Source: Streptomyces galbus
Lineage (GTDB): Bacteria > Actinomycetota > Actinomycetes > Streptomycetales > Streptomycetaceae
Assembly: GCF_005280195.1 (NCBI RefSeq)
Contig: NZ_SZPR01000010.1
Coordinates: 1 to 64,000, forward strand
DNA: 64,000 nucleotides
Reading direction: 5' to 3'
The notes beneath the pieces were generated by a model. That model was not told the DNA's origin. It was given only the letters and a program-made list of their open reading frames with translations, and made no database searches. This document shows positions 29,762 to 37,461 of this stretch, piece by piece (the first letter of the stretch is position 1; each line of letters opens with the position of its first letter). Both the position numbers and the translations under genes were made by a program.

Positions 29762-30013
29762 TCACACCAGGACGTGGGTCCCGGGGCCGGTCTGCTCGGC
29801 CGGCGGCACGGCCGCGGCGGTCAGCCAGCGGCGCGCGGTCTCCAGGGCGTCCATCACGTCGCGGGTACCGGTCGACACGCACAGGGTGTAGGCCAGGTCC
29901 TGCTCCCGGGTACTGCGCGTGGCCGGCTCCTCGCCGACCGCTCCCGCCGTCTGGCTCAGTGCCTGGTACTCGTCGACGAGCCGGCGCAGCACGGCGGGAT
30001 GGGGCATCAACAT
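29762..30013 (-). CDS. DUF5133 family small protein
   Basis: Encodes 83 residues: MLMPHPAVLRRLVDEYQAL at the start, a Thr/Arg/Glu-rich middle, the segment LAYTLCVSTGTRDVMDALE and a Val-rich end. It matches the streptomycete DUF5133 family, of unknown function. The start at 30013 is chosen because GAGGAG lies 10 nt upstream; an earlier in-frame ATG (30031) overlaps that site. It follows the sigma factor gene by 49 nt on the same strand and may be co-transcribed with it. DUF5133 genes often accompany stress-type sigma or ATPase genes, as here. Confidence 0.72.
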   Translation of the reverse strand: MLMPHPAVLRRLVDEYQALSQTAGAVGEEPATRSTREQDLAYTLCVSTGTRDVMDALETARRWLTAAAVPPAEQTGPGTHVLV

Positions 30014-30062
30014 CGGTCGTTCGCTCCTCATGCGGGTCGGGTCGGTACGTGGTGCGGGCGGT

Positions 30063-30947
30063 TCAGGCCAGGGGGCCGGAGGCGGCGCCCCGGCGGCCGA
30101 GGGCCTCTTCGCGCACGCGGGCGCAGCTCCGGCTGATCAGCCGGGAGACGTGCATCTGGGAGATGCCGAGCTTGTCGGCGATGCGGCTCTGGGTCATGTC
30201 CTCGAAGAAGCGCATGTAGAGGATGGCCCGCTCGCGCTCGGGCAGGCGGCGCAGCCCCTCCTTGGCGGACTCGCGGTCGATGACGATGTCGTAGGAGGCG
30301 TCGGGGCCGCCGAGGGTGTCGGCCAGGCTGTAGCCGTCGTCGCCGGCGGGCAGCTCGGCGTCGAGGGAGAGGGTGCTGAAGCTCTCCAGCGCCTCCAGGC
30401 CCGCGGCGACCTCCTCCTCGGTGAGGCCCGTGTGCCCGGCGATGTCGGCGACCGAGGGCTCGGGGGCGCCGGGGTTCTGGGTGAGTTCGCGGCGGGCGAC
30501 GCGCACCTTGTTGCGCAGTTCCTGCACGCGGCGCGGCACCCGCAGGGCCCACATCCGGTCGCGGAAGTGGCGCTTGATCTCGCCGGTGATGGTCGGCACG
30601 GCGTAGCTCTCGAAGGCGCCGCGCGAGGGGTCGAAGCGGTCGACGGCCTTGACCAGCCCGAGGGCGGCGACCTGGCGCAGGTCCTCCAGGGACTCGCCGC
30701 GGTCGCGGAAGCGGCCGGCGATGCGGTGGGCCATGGGCAGCCAGGCGGTGACGAGCTCGTCGCGCACGGCGTCCCGGCGGGGGCCGGGCGGCAGCTCGGC
30801 CAGGCGCTGGAACCGGCTGATGGTGTCGGGGGCGTCGTCGTGGTTGCGCCGCGACGGGGTGCGGGCGGGCGCAGGGGTCTGTGCGGAGGGGTCGGCCGTC
30901 TCGAGCAGAGCGGCGTCAGATCGGCTTGTCGACATGTCGATAGGCAT
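30063..30947 (-). CDS. SigB/SigF/SigG-family alternative sigma factor
   Basis: Encodes 294 residues. Sigma region 2 is at about 64-134 (LRQVAALGLVKAVDRFDPSR, then FESYAVPTITGEIKRHFRD), region 3 at about 142-220, and region 4 at about 227-281 with the helix-turn-helix MTQSRIADKLGISQMHVSRL. These features place it in the partner-switching SigB/SigF family used for stress and development in Streptomyces. The ATG at MPIDMSTSRS is preceded by GGGAG. An RsbW-like gene lies upstream on the same strand with a 210-nt gap. From memory, S. coelicolor SigM sits in a similar neighbourhood, but I cannot confirm orthology, so no symbol is given. It should recognise a promoter like 16577-16601. Confidence 0.93.
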   Translation of the reverse strand: MPIDMSTSRSDAALLETADPSAQTPAPARTPSRRNHDDAPDTISRFQRLAELPPGPRRDAVRDELVTAWLPMAHRIAGRFRDRGESLEDLRQVAALGLVKAVDRFDPSRGAFESYAVPTITGEIKRHFRDRMWALRVPRRVQELRNKVRVARRELTQNPGAPEPSVADIAGHTGLTEEEVAAGLEALESFSTLSLDAELPAGDDGYSLADTLGGPDASYDIVIDRESAKEGLRRLPERERAILYMRFFEDMTQSRIADKLGISQMHVSRLISRSCARVREEALGRRGAASGPLA

Positions 30948-31157
30948 GCGGTTTTCGCTCCCGAACGGTGGTTTCTGGGGGGTTGACCACGGGAGAGTCG
31001 CTGCCGACCGGGACCAGAAGCCCCGGGCGGTCATACCGCTCCCGCTGGCGCGCCTCCGGTCCGAAGCACGAAACTGCGTCTGCCCCCCTCCCGGAAGAAC
31101 AAACTCCGCGAGTCGGGAATCGTCCGCGAGGGGCGGCGAGAGGGGTCGGGACGGCGG

Positions 31158-31598
31158 TCAGGACAGGGGGACGACGGCCGTGATGCGCTTGCCGCCCGAC
31201 GGAAGGTCCGCGACGCGGACGTCCTCGGACAGCCGGCAGACGATCGGCCACCCCCGCCCTCCGGCACGGCGCCGGCCCCGCTCGTCGAGCTCGCGCAGGA
31301 CGGGCGGCCGGTCGCTCTGGTCGCAGACGGAGACGTGCAGGGCCCGGCCGTCGAGGCCGACGTCGAACTCCGTGACACCGCCGCCGTGCAGGATGGCGTT
31401 GGTCGTCAGCTCCGACGCGACGAGCAGGGCGTCGGAGAGGGCCGCGTCGTCGTAGCGGACCCCGGGGGTGCGGCAGCAGGCGCAGACCACGCGCCGCACG
31501 GCGCTGCGGACGTCGGCGGGGCGGCAGGGTCCGTCCCCGTGCAGCCGGTCGGGATGGTCGGGCGCACCGAGGGCAGCGGTGCCGTGGTCCATGGGCAT
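31158..31598 (-). CDS. RsbW-like ATP-binding protein, putative anti-sigma factor for the adjacent sigma
   Basis: Encodes 146 residues, a HATPase_c domain. N box LLVASELTTNAILHGGG (about 57-73), Asp of the G1 box in VCDQSDRPP, and a GRGWPIVCRL segment in the lid region, as in the other RsbW-like products here. The ATG (MPMDHG) follows AGGAG with 7 nt spacing. It is transcribed toward the SigB-family gene, which begins 210 nt after its stop. Adjacency makes it a candidate anti-sigma kinase for that factor, although a genuine SigB-type anti-sigma gene usually overlaps its sigma gene more closely. The intergenic 31035-31157 shows no clear promoter. Confidence 0.77.
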   Translation of the reverse strand: MPMDHGTAALGAPDHPDRLHGDGPCRPADVRSAVRRVVCACCRTPGVRYDDAALSDALLVASELTTNAILHGGGVTEFDVGLDGRALHVSVCDQSDRPPVLRELDERGRRRAGGRGWPIVCRLSEDVRVADLPSGGKRITAVVPLS

Positions 31599-31770
31599 CC
31601 TTTCGCTCCTTGAGTGGTACCGGCTGGTGGCGGGCCTCTTGGCTGGACCCTCTTACATGCGGCTGGCCACCATCCCGCGCCCCAAACGTGGCCAACTCAG
31701 GGAAAGCGGTCATTCCGGCGGCCCGCGCGGGTGACGTCATCGACGGCGTGCTTCGGGGTACGCGCACCGC

Positions 31771-32019
31771 ATGGCGGAAGTTGTGGATTCGGACGAACTG
31801 CTGCGGCGCATCCAGCGGGCACGCCGCTACGCACAAGAGGAACTGCGCACCTGGGAGGCCCGCGCCCGCGGGCCGGAGAGGGACGGCGATCCCGGCGGCG
31901 GCGTCGACGTGGCGCAGGACGCGCGGGGCCGGCAGCTCGCCTACGAGGCCGTGGTGCAGGTGCTGGACGAGATCCTGTCGCCGGGGCGCCACGGCGCGGA
32001 GCCGAGAACCGACGACTGA
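31771..32019 (+). CDS. Small hypothetical helical protein
   Basis: Encodes 82 residues. It is predicted mostly helical: VDSDELLRRIQRARRYAQEE at the start, a Gly/Asp-rich linker (about 36-47) and a helix GRQLAYEAVVQVLDEIL (about 53-69). No signal or membrane segment is visible. I do not recognise the family. There is no good Shine-Dalgarno site before the ATG. A GGGTAC hexamer ends 9 nt upstream (31756-31761), but no matching -35 sits at the right distance. Codon bias is typical of real genes here. Divergent from the RsbW-like gene. Confidence 0.55.
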   Translation: MAEVVDSDELLRRIQRARRYAQEELRTWEARARGPERDGDPGGGVDVAQDARGRQLAYEAVVQVLDEILSPGRHGAEPRTDD

Positions 32020-32074
32020 AAGCTGTCCGGACGCTGTGCGAACCGGGCTCGGCATGGCACAGTGGAGTGAAACG

Positions 32075-32086
32075 GGTCACGTGACC
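32075..32086. promoter_or_regulatory. Perfect 12-bp palindrome
   Basis: GGTCACGTGACC is self-complementary and contains the CACGTG core. It lies in the 312-nt gap 32020-32331, 246 nt before the cyclic-nucleotide-binding gene. A regulator-binding site is possible; no regulator is assigned. Confidence 0.35.
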
Positions 32087-32182
32087 GGGTTCTGACTACG
32101 CATCACCCCCGCGAATGGTTTACCGTTCATCCATACGTGGTGACGGGGTCGAGTCCCCCCTCCCCCGACATCACCCGTAACG

Positions 32183-32214
32183 GCCCTGGCTGGCTTCCCC
32201 CGTCCAGCCAGGGC
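32183..32214 (+). terminator. Hairpin followed by T-rich run
   Basis: GCCCTGGCTGG (32183-32193) and CCAGCCAGGGC (32204-32214) pair perfectly over 11 bp with a 10-nt loop, followed by TCTTTCC. Probably terminates the small gene at 31771, or attenuates the transcript entering the gene at 32332. Confidence 0.65.
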
Positions 32215-32331
32215 TCTTTCCTGTCCGGAACGCGGCGCGGCACCGCCGAGGTGCCCGGCGCGACGGCAGCGGTTGAAATGGGCATAGGGAAAGCACCTTC
32301 CCCCCGACCGCCCGGCGAGGAGCCACGCGCC

Positions 32332-32787
32332 ATGACCAAAGCGACCAAACTCCTGACCGCCCTCCCCCCGCCCCAGCGGCAGCGCCTGATGACCCTGGCC
32401 CGGGAGGTGTCCTTCGCGGAGGACACCCGCATCTTCGAGGCGGGCGGCCGGGCCGACCGCTTCTGGGTCGTCCGCTCCGGCTCCGTCTCCCTCGACCAGC
32501 AGGTCACCACCCACCAGCGGGTCACCGTCGCCGGCCTCTCGGCGGGCGACCTGCTCGGCTGGTCGTGGCTGTTCCCGCCGTACCGGTGGGACTTCGGCGC
32601 GGAGGCGTTCAGCCCGGTGCGGGCGTACGAGTTCGAGGCCCAGCCGGTGCTCAAGCTGTGCGAGGAGGACCCGGCACTCGGGCTGTCGCTGGTGCGCATC
32701 GTCGCCGAGATCCTCGCCCACCGGCTGGAGATGACCCGGGGCAAGCTGATGGAGCAGTACGCGATCAAGCGCCGGGGCGCTTTCTGA
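32332..32787 (+). CDS. Stand-alone cyclic-nucleotide-binding (cNMP) domain protein
   Basis: Encodes 151 residues, a single CRP-like cNMP-binding fold with no DNA-binding domain. Features: AREVSFAEDTRIFEAGGRAD (start of the beta-roll), FWVVRSGSVSLDQQ, GLSAGDLLGWSWLFPPYRW in the phosphate-binding cassette region, and helices RIVAEILAHRLEMTRGKLME at the end. The usual cassette Arg-Ala/Ser pair that contacts the cyclic phosphate is not evident (WSWLF there), so nucleotide binding is uncertain. ATG chosen by GAGGAG 10 nt upstream; the open frame upstream has no homology. It resembles the N-terminal domain of the kinase at 55642. Partners unknown. Confidence 0.83.
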   Translation: MTKATKLLTALPPPQRQRLMTLAREVSFAEDTRIFEAGGRADRFWVVRSGSVSLDQQVTTHQRVTVAGLSAGDLLGWSWLFPPYRWDFGAEAFSPVRAYEFEAQPVLKLCEEDPALGLSLVRIVAEILAHRLEMTRGKLMEQYAIKRRGAF

Positions 32788-33042
32788 CCGATCTTTTTTG
32801 CGCCCGCGTACGCCCGGGGTCCGTACGGGCTTGTGCGTGCGGTGAATGCGGAGTTCTTTCGAGTACGCACGCGTGCGGGTGGCGGCGGACGTGGGGCACG
32901 TCGGCCCCCGCCTGACCCTGGGCGCGGTACAACTCCCCTAACTCCGCTGGGCGTTGACCGTCCCTGTGCCCGTGCCGCCGCTGCCGCCACCGCCCGGCCA
33001 TACGCCCGTTCCAGGCGCTCGTCGAGTCACCGGAAAGAGTTA

Positions 33043-33107
33043 TTGGCCGCATTTCCTGGACGGAAATAACGTTGCGGAACTCACCTTTCCATTTCCTGCC
33101 GGGAATG
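33043..33107 (+). promoter_or_regulatory. Promoter with two operator-like dyads upstream of HAD gene
   Basis: The gap 32788-33144 is unusual for its A+T content near 33030-33110. TTGGCC (33043-33048), 18 nt, TAACGT (33067-33072) resembles -35/-10. Dyad 1 ATTTCC-TGGAC-GGAAAT (33051-33067) lies between the boxes; dyad 2 CATTTCC-TGCC-GGGAATG (33090-33107; 6 of 7 bases pair) lies about 40 bp downstream. This is a repression-type layout. The start of the gap holds an imperfect GC stem near 32804-32829. Confidence 0.5.
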
Positions 33108-33144
33108 CCGCGTGCGCGTGCACGCGAAGGCTTGGGAGGCCCCC

Positions 33145-33855
33145 GTGACCACCTCACACCACGACCTGCTCGACTGGTCGCCCGACGCCGTCGTCTTCGA
33201 CTGCGACGGCACCCTGATGGACAGCGAACGCCACTGGCAGGAGGCTCGCAGCCGGGCCTTCCAGGAGTACGGCCTGCAGCCGCCGCCCGGGTTCGCGGAG
33301 CAGGCCCTCGGCCTGCACTACGAGGACTGCGGCCGGCTCATGGCGCAGTCGGTGCACAAGCCCGAGCTGACCGAGGACCTCACAGCCGCGCTCCTCGACC
33401 ACTTCCTGGCCCTCGTCACCGACGAACCGGTGACGATGCCCGGTGCGGCCCGGCTCGTCCGGCTGCTCTCCGGCCGGTTACCGCTGGCGGTGGCCAGCAA
33501 CTGCCCGCGGGTCGTGGTCGAGGGCAGCCTGGAACGAGCCGGGCTGCTCGGGCACTTCCAGCACCTCGTCGTCCCCGACACCGGGGACCGGGTGCGCCCC
33601 AAGCCGCACCCCGACGTGTACGCCGTGGCGGCACGGCTGTGCGGTGTCCCCCCGCACCGGGCGCTGGCGGTGGAGGACTCCCTGACCGGTGTGGAAGCGG
33701 CCCGCCGGGCGGGCCTACGGGTCCTGGGCGTCGGCCCCCGGCCGCAGGGCGACGGCGCCTCCCGGGCCGACGGGTGGCTGCCGACGCTGGACGCCCCCGA
33801 GCTGCGGGCCTGGGCCGACGCACTCGACGCCCCTGGCGGAAGGCAAGATCCCTGA
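33145..33855 (+). CDS. HAD-superfamily phosphatase (sugar-phosphatase/phosphonatase-like)
   Basis: Encodes 236 residues. Motif I VVFDCDGTLMDS (D19, D21), a helical cap (about 25-95), motif II in LAVASNCP, motif III lysine in RPKPHPDVY, and motif IV in VEDSLTGVEAA. All catalytic residues of a class I-capped HAD phosphatase are present. It is like beta-phosphoglucomutase/sugar phosphatases; the substrate cannot be assigned. GTG at 33145 is selected (GGGAGG five nt upstream). The gene is preceded by a promoter with two operator-like palindromes, so it appears independently regulated. Confidence 0.9.
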   Translation: MTTSHHDLLDWSPDAVVFDCDGTLMDSERHWQEARSRAFQEYGLQPPPGFAEQALGLHYEDCGRLMAQSVHKPELTEDLTAALLDHFLALVTDEPVTMPGAARLVRLLSGRLPLAVASNCPRVVVEGSLERAGLLGHFQHLVVPDTGDRVRPKPHPDVYAVAARLCGVPPHRALAVEDSLTGVEAARRAGLRVLGVGPRPQGDGASRADGWLPTLDAPELRAWADALDAPGGRQDP

Positions 33856-33856
33856 G

Positions 33857-33878
33857 GACCGGCCGGAGCCCGCCGGTC
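33857..33878. terminator. Hairpin between convergent genes
   Basis: GACCGGC (33857-33863) pairs with GCCGGTC (33872-33878), 8-nt loop. It lies just after the HAD stop and overlaps the stop of the secreted protein gene. Confidence 0.5.
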
Positions 33879-34245
33879 AGGCCGGCCCGCACCCGCTCGC
33901 CCGCACGCTGTCGCCGTCGACGGTCACCGCGGAGCACACCACCGACAGGTTGTCGACGACGTAGGGGCGGGGCGGGCCGGAGAGCACCGACACGTTGGAC
34001 GTCGCCTTGTCGACCGTGAAGGAGTACAGCGGGCCACCGTCGACGAAGCCGCACGCGGACCGGGAGACGAACAGGTTCGGGAAGAAGTAGCCGCTGCCCG
34101 AGGGCAGGAGGGCGAGGGACAGCGAGGTCGGGCAGTGCGTGGTGGTCGACGCCTGCGCGGCCTGTGCCGGGGCGCCGACGGTGACGGCGGCCGCGGCCAG
34201 AGCTGTCGCGCACGCCGCCGCCACGCGGCGCGGGAGTCGTCTCAT
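33877..34245 (-). CDS. Small secreted protein of unknown function
   Basis: Encodes 122 residues. A signal peptide is evident: basic start MRRLPRRV, a hydrophobic core of about 15 residues and an AQA-type cleavage region near residues 26-30. The mature part is short and beta-rich (YFFPNLFVSRSACGFVDGG, later VVDNLSVVCSAVTVDGD) with three or four cysteines (C38, C65, and C103, C119 by count), likely forming disulfides outside the cell. I do not recognise a family. No operon partner: the MFS gene stop lies upstream by 150 nt on the same strand. Confidence 0.65.
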   Translation of the reverse strand: MRRLPRRVAAACATALAAAAVTVGAPAQAAQASTTTHCPTSLSLALLPSGSGYFFPNLFVSRSACGFVDGGPLYSFTVDKATSNVSVLSGPPRPYVVDNLSVVCSAVTVDGDSVRASGCGPA

Positions 34246-34395
34246 CGCTTTCCTCCGGTCGGTCGGGGGTGCGCTGCTGCTGCGCCGGGCCAGCCTCGCC
34301 GCCCGCCCCCGCCCCGAACAGCCCCGGAACCGGCCAGTCCGCGGGCGGAAGGGCGGCCACCGGCCAGGGCCGGGCCGGGCGTGCCCGGCCCGGGC

Positions 34396-35700
34396 TCAGA
34401 TGCGGTAACGGCGCAGCGCCGGGACCGTCGCCGCCAGGCCCAGCATGAGGGCGACGACCAGCAGACCGCCGCCCGTCACGGCCGCCCGCGGGCCGAAGGC
34501 CGAGCCCGCCGTGCCGTGCAGGACGTCCGCCAGGCGGGGTCCGCCCGCGACCACCACCGTGAAGACACCCTGCATCCGGCCGCGCATCTCGTCCGTGGCC
34601 GCCGACAGCAGGATCGCCCCGCGGAAGACCATCGAGACCATGTCCGCGACACCCGCCGCCGCCAGGAAGGCCACCGCCCACCACAGGCTGCCGCTGAGCC
34701 CGCAGCCGGCGACCGCGGCGCCCCAGGCGACGACCGCGCCGATCACCATCCACCCGTGCCGGCGGGCCCGCGAGAAGGTCCCGGAGAACAGCCCGCCGAG
34801 CACCGCGCCGACGGGGATCGCCGCGTAGAGCAGGCCGAGGGCCGGACCCTCGCCGTAGGAGGCGTACGTCTCGGCGGCGAGCTGCGGGAACAGGGCGCGG
34901 GGCATGCCGCACACCATCGCGATGACGTCGGCCAGGAACGACAGCAGCAGCACCTTGCGCCCGGCGATGTAGCGGAAGCCCTCGGCGATCTCCCGCAGCC
35001 CGGCGCGCCGGGCCCCGGCACCGCCCAGCGGGGGCAGGGCGGGCAGCCGGGCCACCGCCCAGACGGTGACGCACAGCGCGAGCGCGTCGATCAGGTACAG
35101 CTCGGGCAGCCCGATGACGGGGATCAGCGCACCGGCCAGCAGGGGGCCCGCGACCAGGCCGGTCTGGGTGACCGTCGAGCCCAGGGCGTTGGCCGCGGGA
35201 AGCTGGTCGGCGGGCACCAGCCGGGCTATGGAGGCGGTGCGGGCGGGCGCGTTCAGGCCGAAGAATGCCTGCTGGAGCGCGAGCAGCACCATCAGCACCG
35301 GTACCGAGTCCAGCGAGGTGACGGCCTGCACCCAGAACAGCACCGAGGTGACGGCGATACCGGTGTTGGTGACCAGCAGCAGCTTGCGGCGGTCCACGGT
35401 GTCCGCGACGGCGCCGCCCCACAGGGCGAACAGCACCATGGGCACGAGGCCGGCCAGGCTGGCGTAGCCGACCCAGGCCGAGGAGCCGGTGATGTCGTAG
35501 ATCTGCTTGGGCACGGCGACGGCGGTGAGCTGGCTGCCGACGGCCGTGACGATGGTCGAGGTCCACAGCCGGCGGTAGGCCGGGATGCCCAGGGGGCGGG
35601 TGTCCATCGCCCAGCGGCGCCAGCCGCGCCGGGGCGGCGCCCCGGGCACCCCCGCGGAGGACTCCGAACCCGTCTGTGTGCTGCTCTCGCTCGTGTCCAC
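34396..35700 (-). CDS. MFS transporter (DHA/enterobactin-exporter-like)
   Basis: Encodes 434 residues with 12 predicted transmembrane helices after a cytoplasmic head (1-35). The first loop has the MFS signature GGAVADTVDRRKLLL; the later half includes GTFSRARRHGW. The pattern resembles the MFS_3/EntS-like exporters common in actinobacteria, which export siderophores or drugs; the substrate is unknown. The GTG start (MDTSESSTQTG) is weakly supported by an AGGAA-type site; starts within residues 1-35 cannot be excluded. There is no regulator next to it; the LysE gene converges no further than 77 nt away on the same strand. Confidence 0.85.
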   Translation of the reverse strand: MDTSESSTQTGSESSAGVPGAPPRRGWRRWAMDTRPLGIPAYRRLWTSTIVTAVGSQLTAVAVPKQIYDITGSSAWVGYASLAGLVPMVLFALWGGAVADTVDRRKLLLVTNTGIAVTSVLFWVQAVTSLDSVPVLMVLLALQQAFFGLNAPARTASIARLVPADQLPAANALGSTVTQTGLVAGPLLAGALIPVIGLPELYLIDALALCVTVWAVARLPALPPLGGAGARRAGLREIAEGFRYIAGRKVLLLSFLADVIAMVCGMPRALFPQLAAETYASYGEGPALGLLYAAIPVGAVLGGLFSGTFSRARRHGWMVIGAVVAWGAAVAGCGLSGSLWWAVAFLAAAGVADMVSMVFRGAILLSAATDEMRGRMQGVFTVVVAGGPRLADVLHGTAGSAFGPRAAVTGGGLLVVALMLGLAATVPALRRYRI

Positions 35701-35777
35701 GGACTTCCTGGTTGCTCGTTACACCTATCGGGGCCGGGGTTCACTATGTCACCGTCCCCGCCGGCCGCCGAGGCCGG

Positions 35778-36392
35778 TCAGCCTCCGGCGAGGAGCAGGA
35801 CACCGAGCGTGATCATCGTGGCGGCCACCAGCCCGTCGAGCACCCGCCAGGCCGACGGGCGGGCCAGGAAGCGGCCGAGCAGCCGGGCGCCGAAGCCGAG
35901 GGCGGCGAACCAGCACAGGCTGGCCAGGGCGGCGCCGAGGCCGAACGTCCAGCGCAGCGGGCCGCGGTCGGCGGCGATCGAGCCGAGCAGGAACACCGTG
36001 TCGAGGTACACGTGCGGGTTGAGCCAGGTCAGGGCGAGGCAGGTGAGCACGGCCCGGCGCCGGGAGCCCGCCGCGTCGCCGGCCGCCCGCAGTCCGTCGC
36101 CCGGCCGCAGCACCCGGCGGGCGGCGAGCGCGCCGTAGCCGAGCAGGAAGGCGCCGCCGACCCAGCCGACCGCGGTGAGCGCACCGGGCCAGGCCACCAC
36201 CAGCGCGCCCACGCCGCCCACGCCGAGCGCGATGAGCACCGCATCGGACAGGGCGCAGATCCCGACGACGGCGAGGACGGCGTCCCGGCGGACGCCCTGG
36301 CGCAGGACGAAGGCGTTCTGGGCGCCGATGGCGACGATGAGCGACAGGCCGGTGCCGAAACCGGCCGCGGCGGCGGTGAGTGCGGGGGACAT
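35778..36392 (-). CDS. LysE/ArgO-family amino acid exporter
   Basis: Encodes 204 residues with about six transmembrane helices. LysE-family signatures: GFGTGLSLIVAIGAQNAFVLRQG (cut here as GFGTGLSLIVAIGAQNAF) near the start and LTWLNPHVYLDTVFLLGS (about 122-139). It would export basic amino acids. The ATG at MSPALTAAAAG is taken; a GTG three codons upstream is possible. It is divergent from a LysR-type regulator with a 66-69 nt gap that contains an A+T-rich dyad: the textbook lysE-lysG / argO-argP arrangement. Confidence 0.88.
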   Translation of the reverse strand: MSPALTAAAAGFGTGLSLIVAIGAQNAFVLRQGVRRDAVLAVVGICALSDAVLIALGVGGVGALVVAWPGALTAVGWVGGAFLLGYGALAARRVLRPGDGLRAAGDAAGSRRRAVLTCLALTWLNPHVYLDTVFLLGSIAADRGPLRWTFGLGAALASLCWFAALGFGARLLGRFLARPSAWRVLDGLVAATMITLGVLLLAGG

Positions 36393-36430
36393 GCGCTCCA
36401 CGCTAGGGAGCCGATCACTGCCGGTCCAGC

Positions 36431-36452
36431 TAAAGATTCTTACCTATCATTA
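36431..36452. promoter_or_regulatory. LysR-type operator between lysE/argO and its regulator
   Basis: TAAAGAT (36431-36437), 8 nt, ATCATTA (36446-36452): an interrupted dyad (6 of 7 bases pair) in an A+T-rich island, 10 nt before the regulator start. It matches the T-N11-A type layout of LysR boxes and is the likely LysG/ArgP binding site. Confidence 0.65.
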
Positions 36453-36461
36453 GCGGACGTG

Positions 36462-37355
36462 ATGAGCGACCTGCCCCTCGACCAGGTGCGGACCCTGCTC
36501 GCGGTGGTCGACGAGGGCACCTTCGACGCGGCGGCGGCCGCCCTGCACGTGACGCCGTCGGCGGTGAGCCAGCGGGTCAAGGCACTGGAGCAGCGCACGG
36601 GCCGGGTGCTGCTGCTGCGCACCAAGCCGGTGCGTCCCACCGAGTCCGGCGAGATCGTCGTGCGGTTCGCCCGGCAGCTCGCCCGGCTGGAACGCGACAC
36701 GCGGGCCGAGCTGGGCATGAGCGTCGAGGGCGAGCCCACCCGGGTGTCGGTCGCGGTGAACGCCGACTCCCTGGCGACCTGGTTCCTGCCCGCGCTCACC
36801 CGCGTGCCGGCGGAGCCGCGGCTCTGCTTCGAACTGCACCGCGAGGACGAGACCCGCACCGCGGAGCTGCTGCGCGAGGGCCTGGTGATAGCGGCGGTGA
36901 CGTCCTCGCCGGACGCCGTGACCGGCTGTTCGGTGCGGCGCCTGGGCACGATGCGCTACCTCGCCGCGGCCACCCCCGCCTTCACCGGGCGCCACCTCGC
37001 CGGCCCGCTGCCCGAGGCCCTGGCCCTCGCCCCCGTCGTCACCTTCGACCGGCGCGACGACCTCCAGGACGCCTTCGTACGACGGCTGCGGCGCGGGTCC
37101 GGCGGCGCGAGCGCGGTGCGGCACGCCGTGCCGACCTCGGAGGGCTTCCTGGACGCGGTCGCCGCCGGGCTCGGCTGGGGCATGGTCCCCGAGATCCAGG
37201 CGGGCGAACTGCTGCGCTCGGGGCGCCTGGTGTCCCTGGCGCCGGAGCTGCCGCTGGACGTGCCCCTGTACTGGCAGCAGTGGAAGCTCGACTCACCGGC
37301 CATGGCGGCGCTGGCGGAGGCGGTGGCGGGCGCGGCGGCCGCGGCGCTCGGCTGA
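36462..37355 (+). CDS. LysR-family regulator (ArgP/LysG-like)
   Basis: Encodes 297 residues. N-terminal winged helix (about 5-63): DQVRTLLAVVDEGTFDAAAA, then HVTPSAVSQRVKALEQRTG. The C-terminal effector domain (about 88-290) follows the ArgP/LysG pattern, with VSVAVNADSLATWFLPAL and GLGWGMVPEIQAGELL. Known homologues activate the divergent exporter when lysine, arginine or citrulline accumulates. The codon before the ATG is GTG (36459), also usable. The operator dyad lies directly upstream. Confidence 0.87.
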   Translation: MSDLPLDQVRTLLAVVDEGTFDAAAAALHVTPSAVSQRVKALEQRTGRVLLLRTKPVRPTESGEIVVRFARQLARLERDTRAELGMSVEGEPTRVSVAVNADSLATWFLPALTRVPAEPRLCFELHREDETRTAELLREGLVIAAVTSSPDAVTGCSVRRLGTMRYLAAATPAFTGRHLAGPLPEALALAPVVTFDRRDDLQDAFVRRLRRGSGGASAVRHAVPTSEGFLDAVAAGLGWGMVPEIQAGELLRSGRLVSLAPELPLDVPLYWQQWKLDSPAMAALAEAVAGAAAAALG

Positions 37356-37461
37356 GAGCGGCGATGCCGTCGCGGCCGCCGGCGCGTGCGCCGCGCCCGT
37401 CAGCCGGGCGGACGAAGCGGGGGTCGTGGGCGAGGGGGGTGGGCGGTGCCCCCGCGTCCGG

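Noticed and set aside
31756..31761. GGGTAC as sigma-B -10 for the small gene at 31771
   Set aside because: No GNNT at 14-16 nt upstream, and the start codon would be only 10 nt away.
32145..32158. GGGGTCGAGTCCCC considered as T-arm of a tRNA or an attachment-site remnant
   Set aside because: The loop is one base short, no anticodon or D arm precedes it, and no integrase is nearby.
33877..34245. Secreted small protein considered as a bacteriocin or toxin
   Set aside because: No immunity gene, processing peptidase or exporter adjacent that would support this; the MFS gene is a generic exporter.
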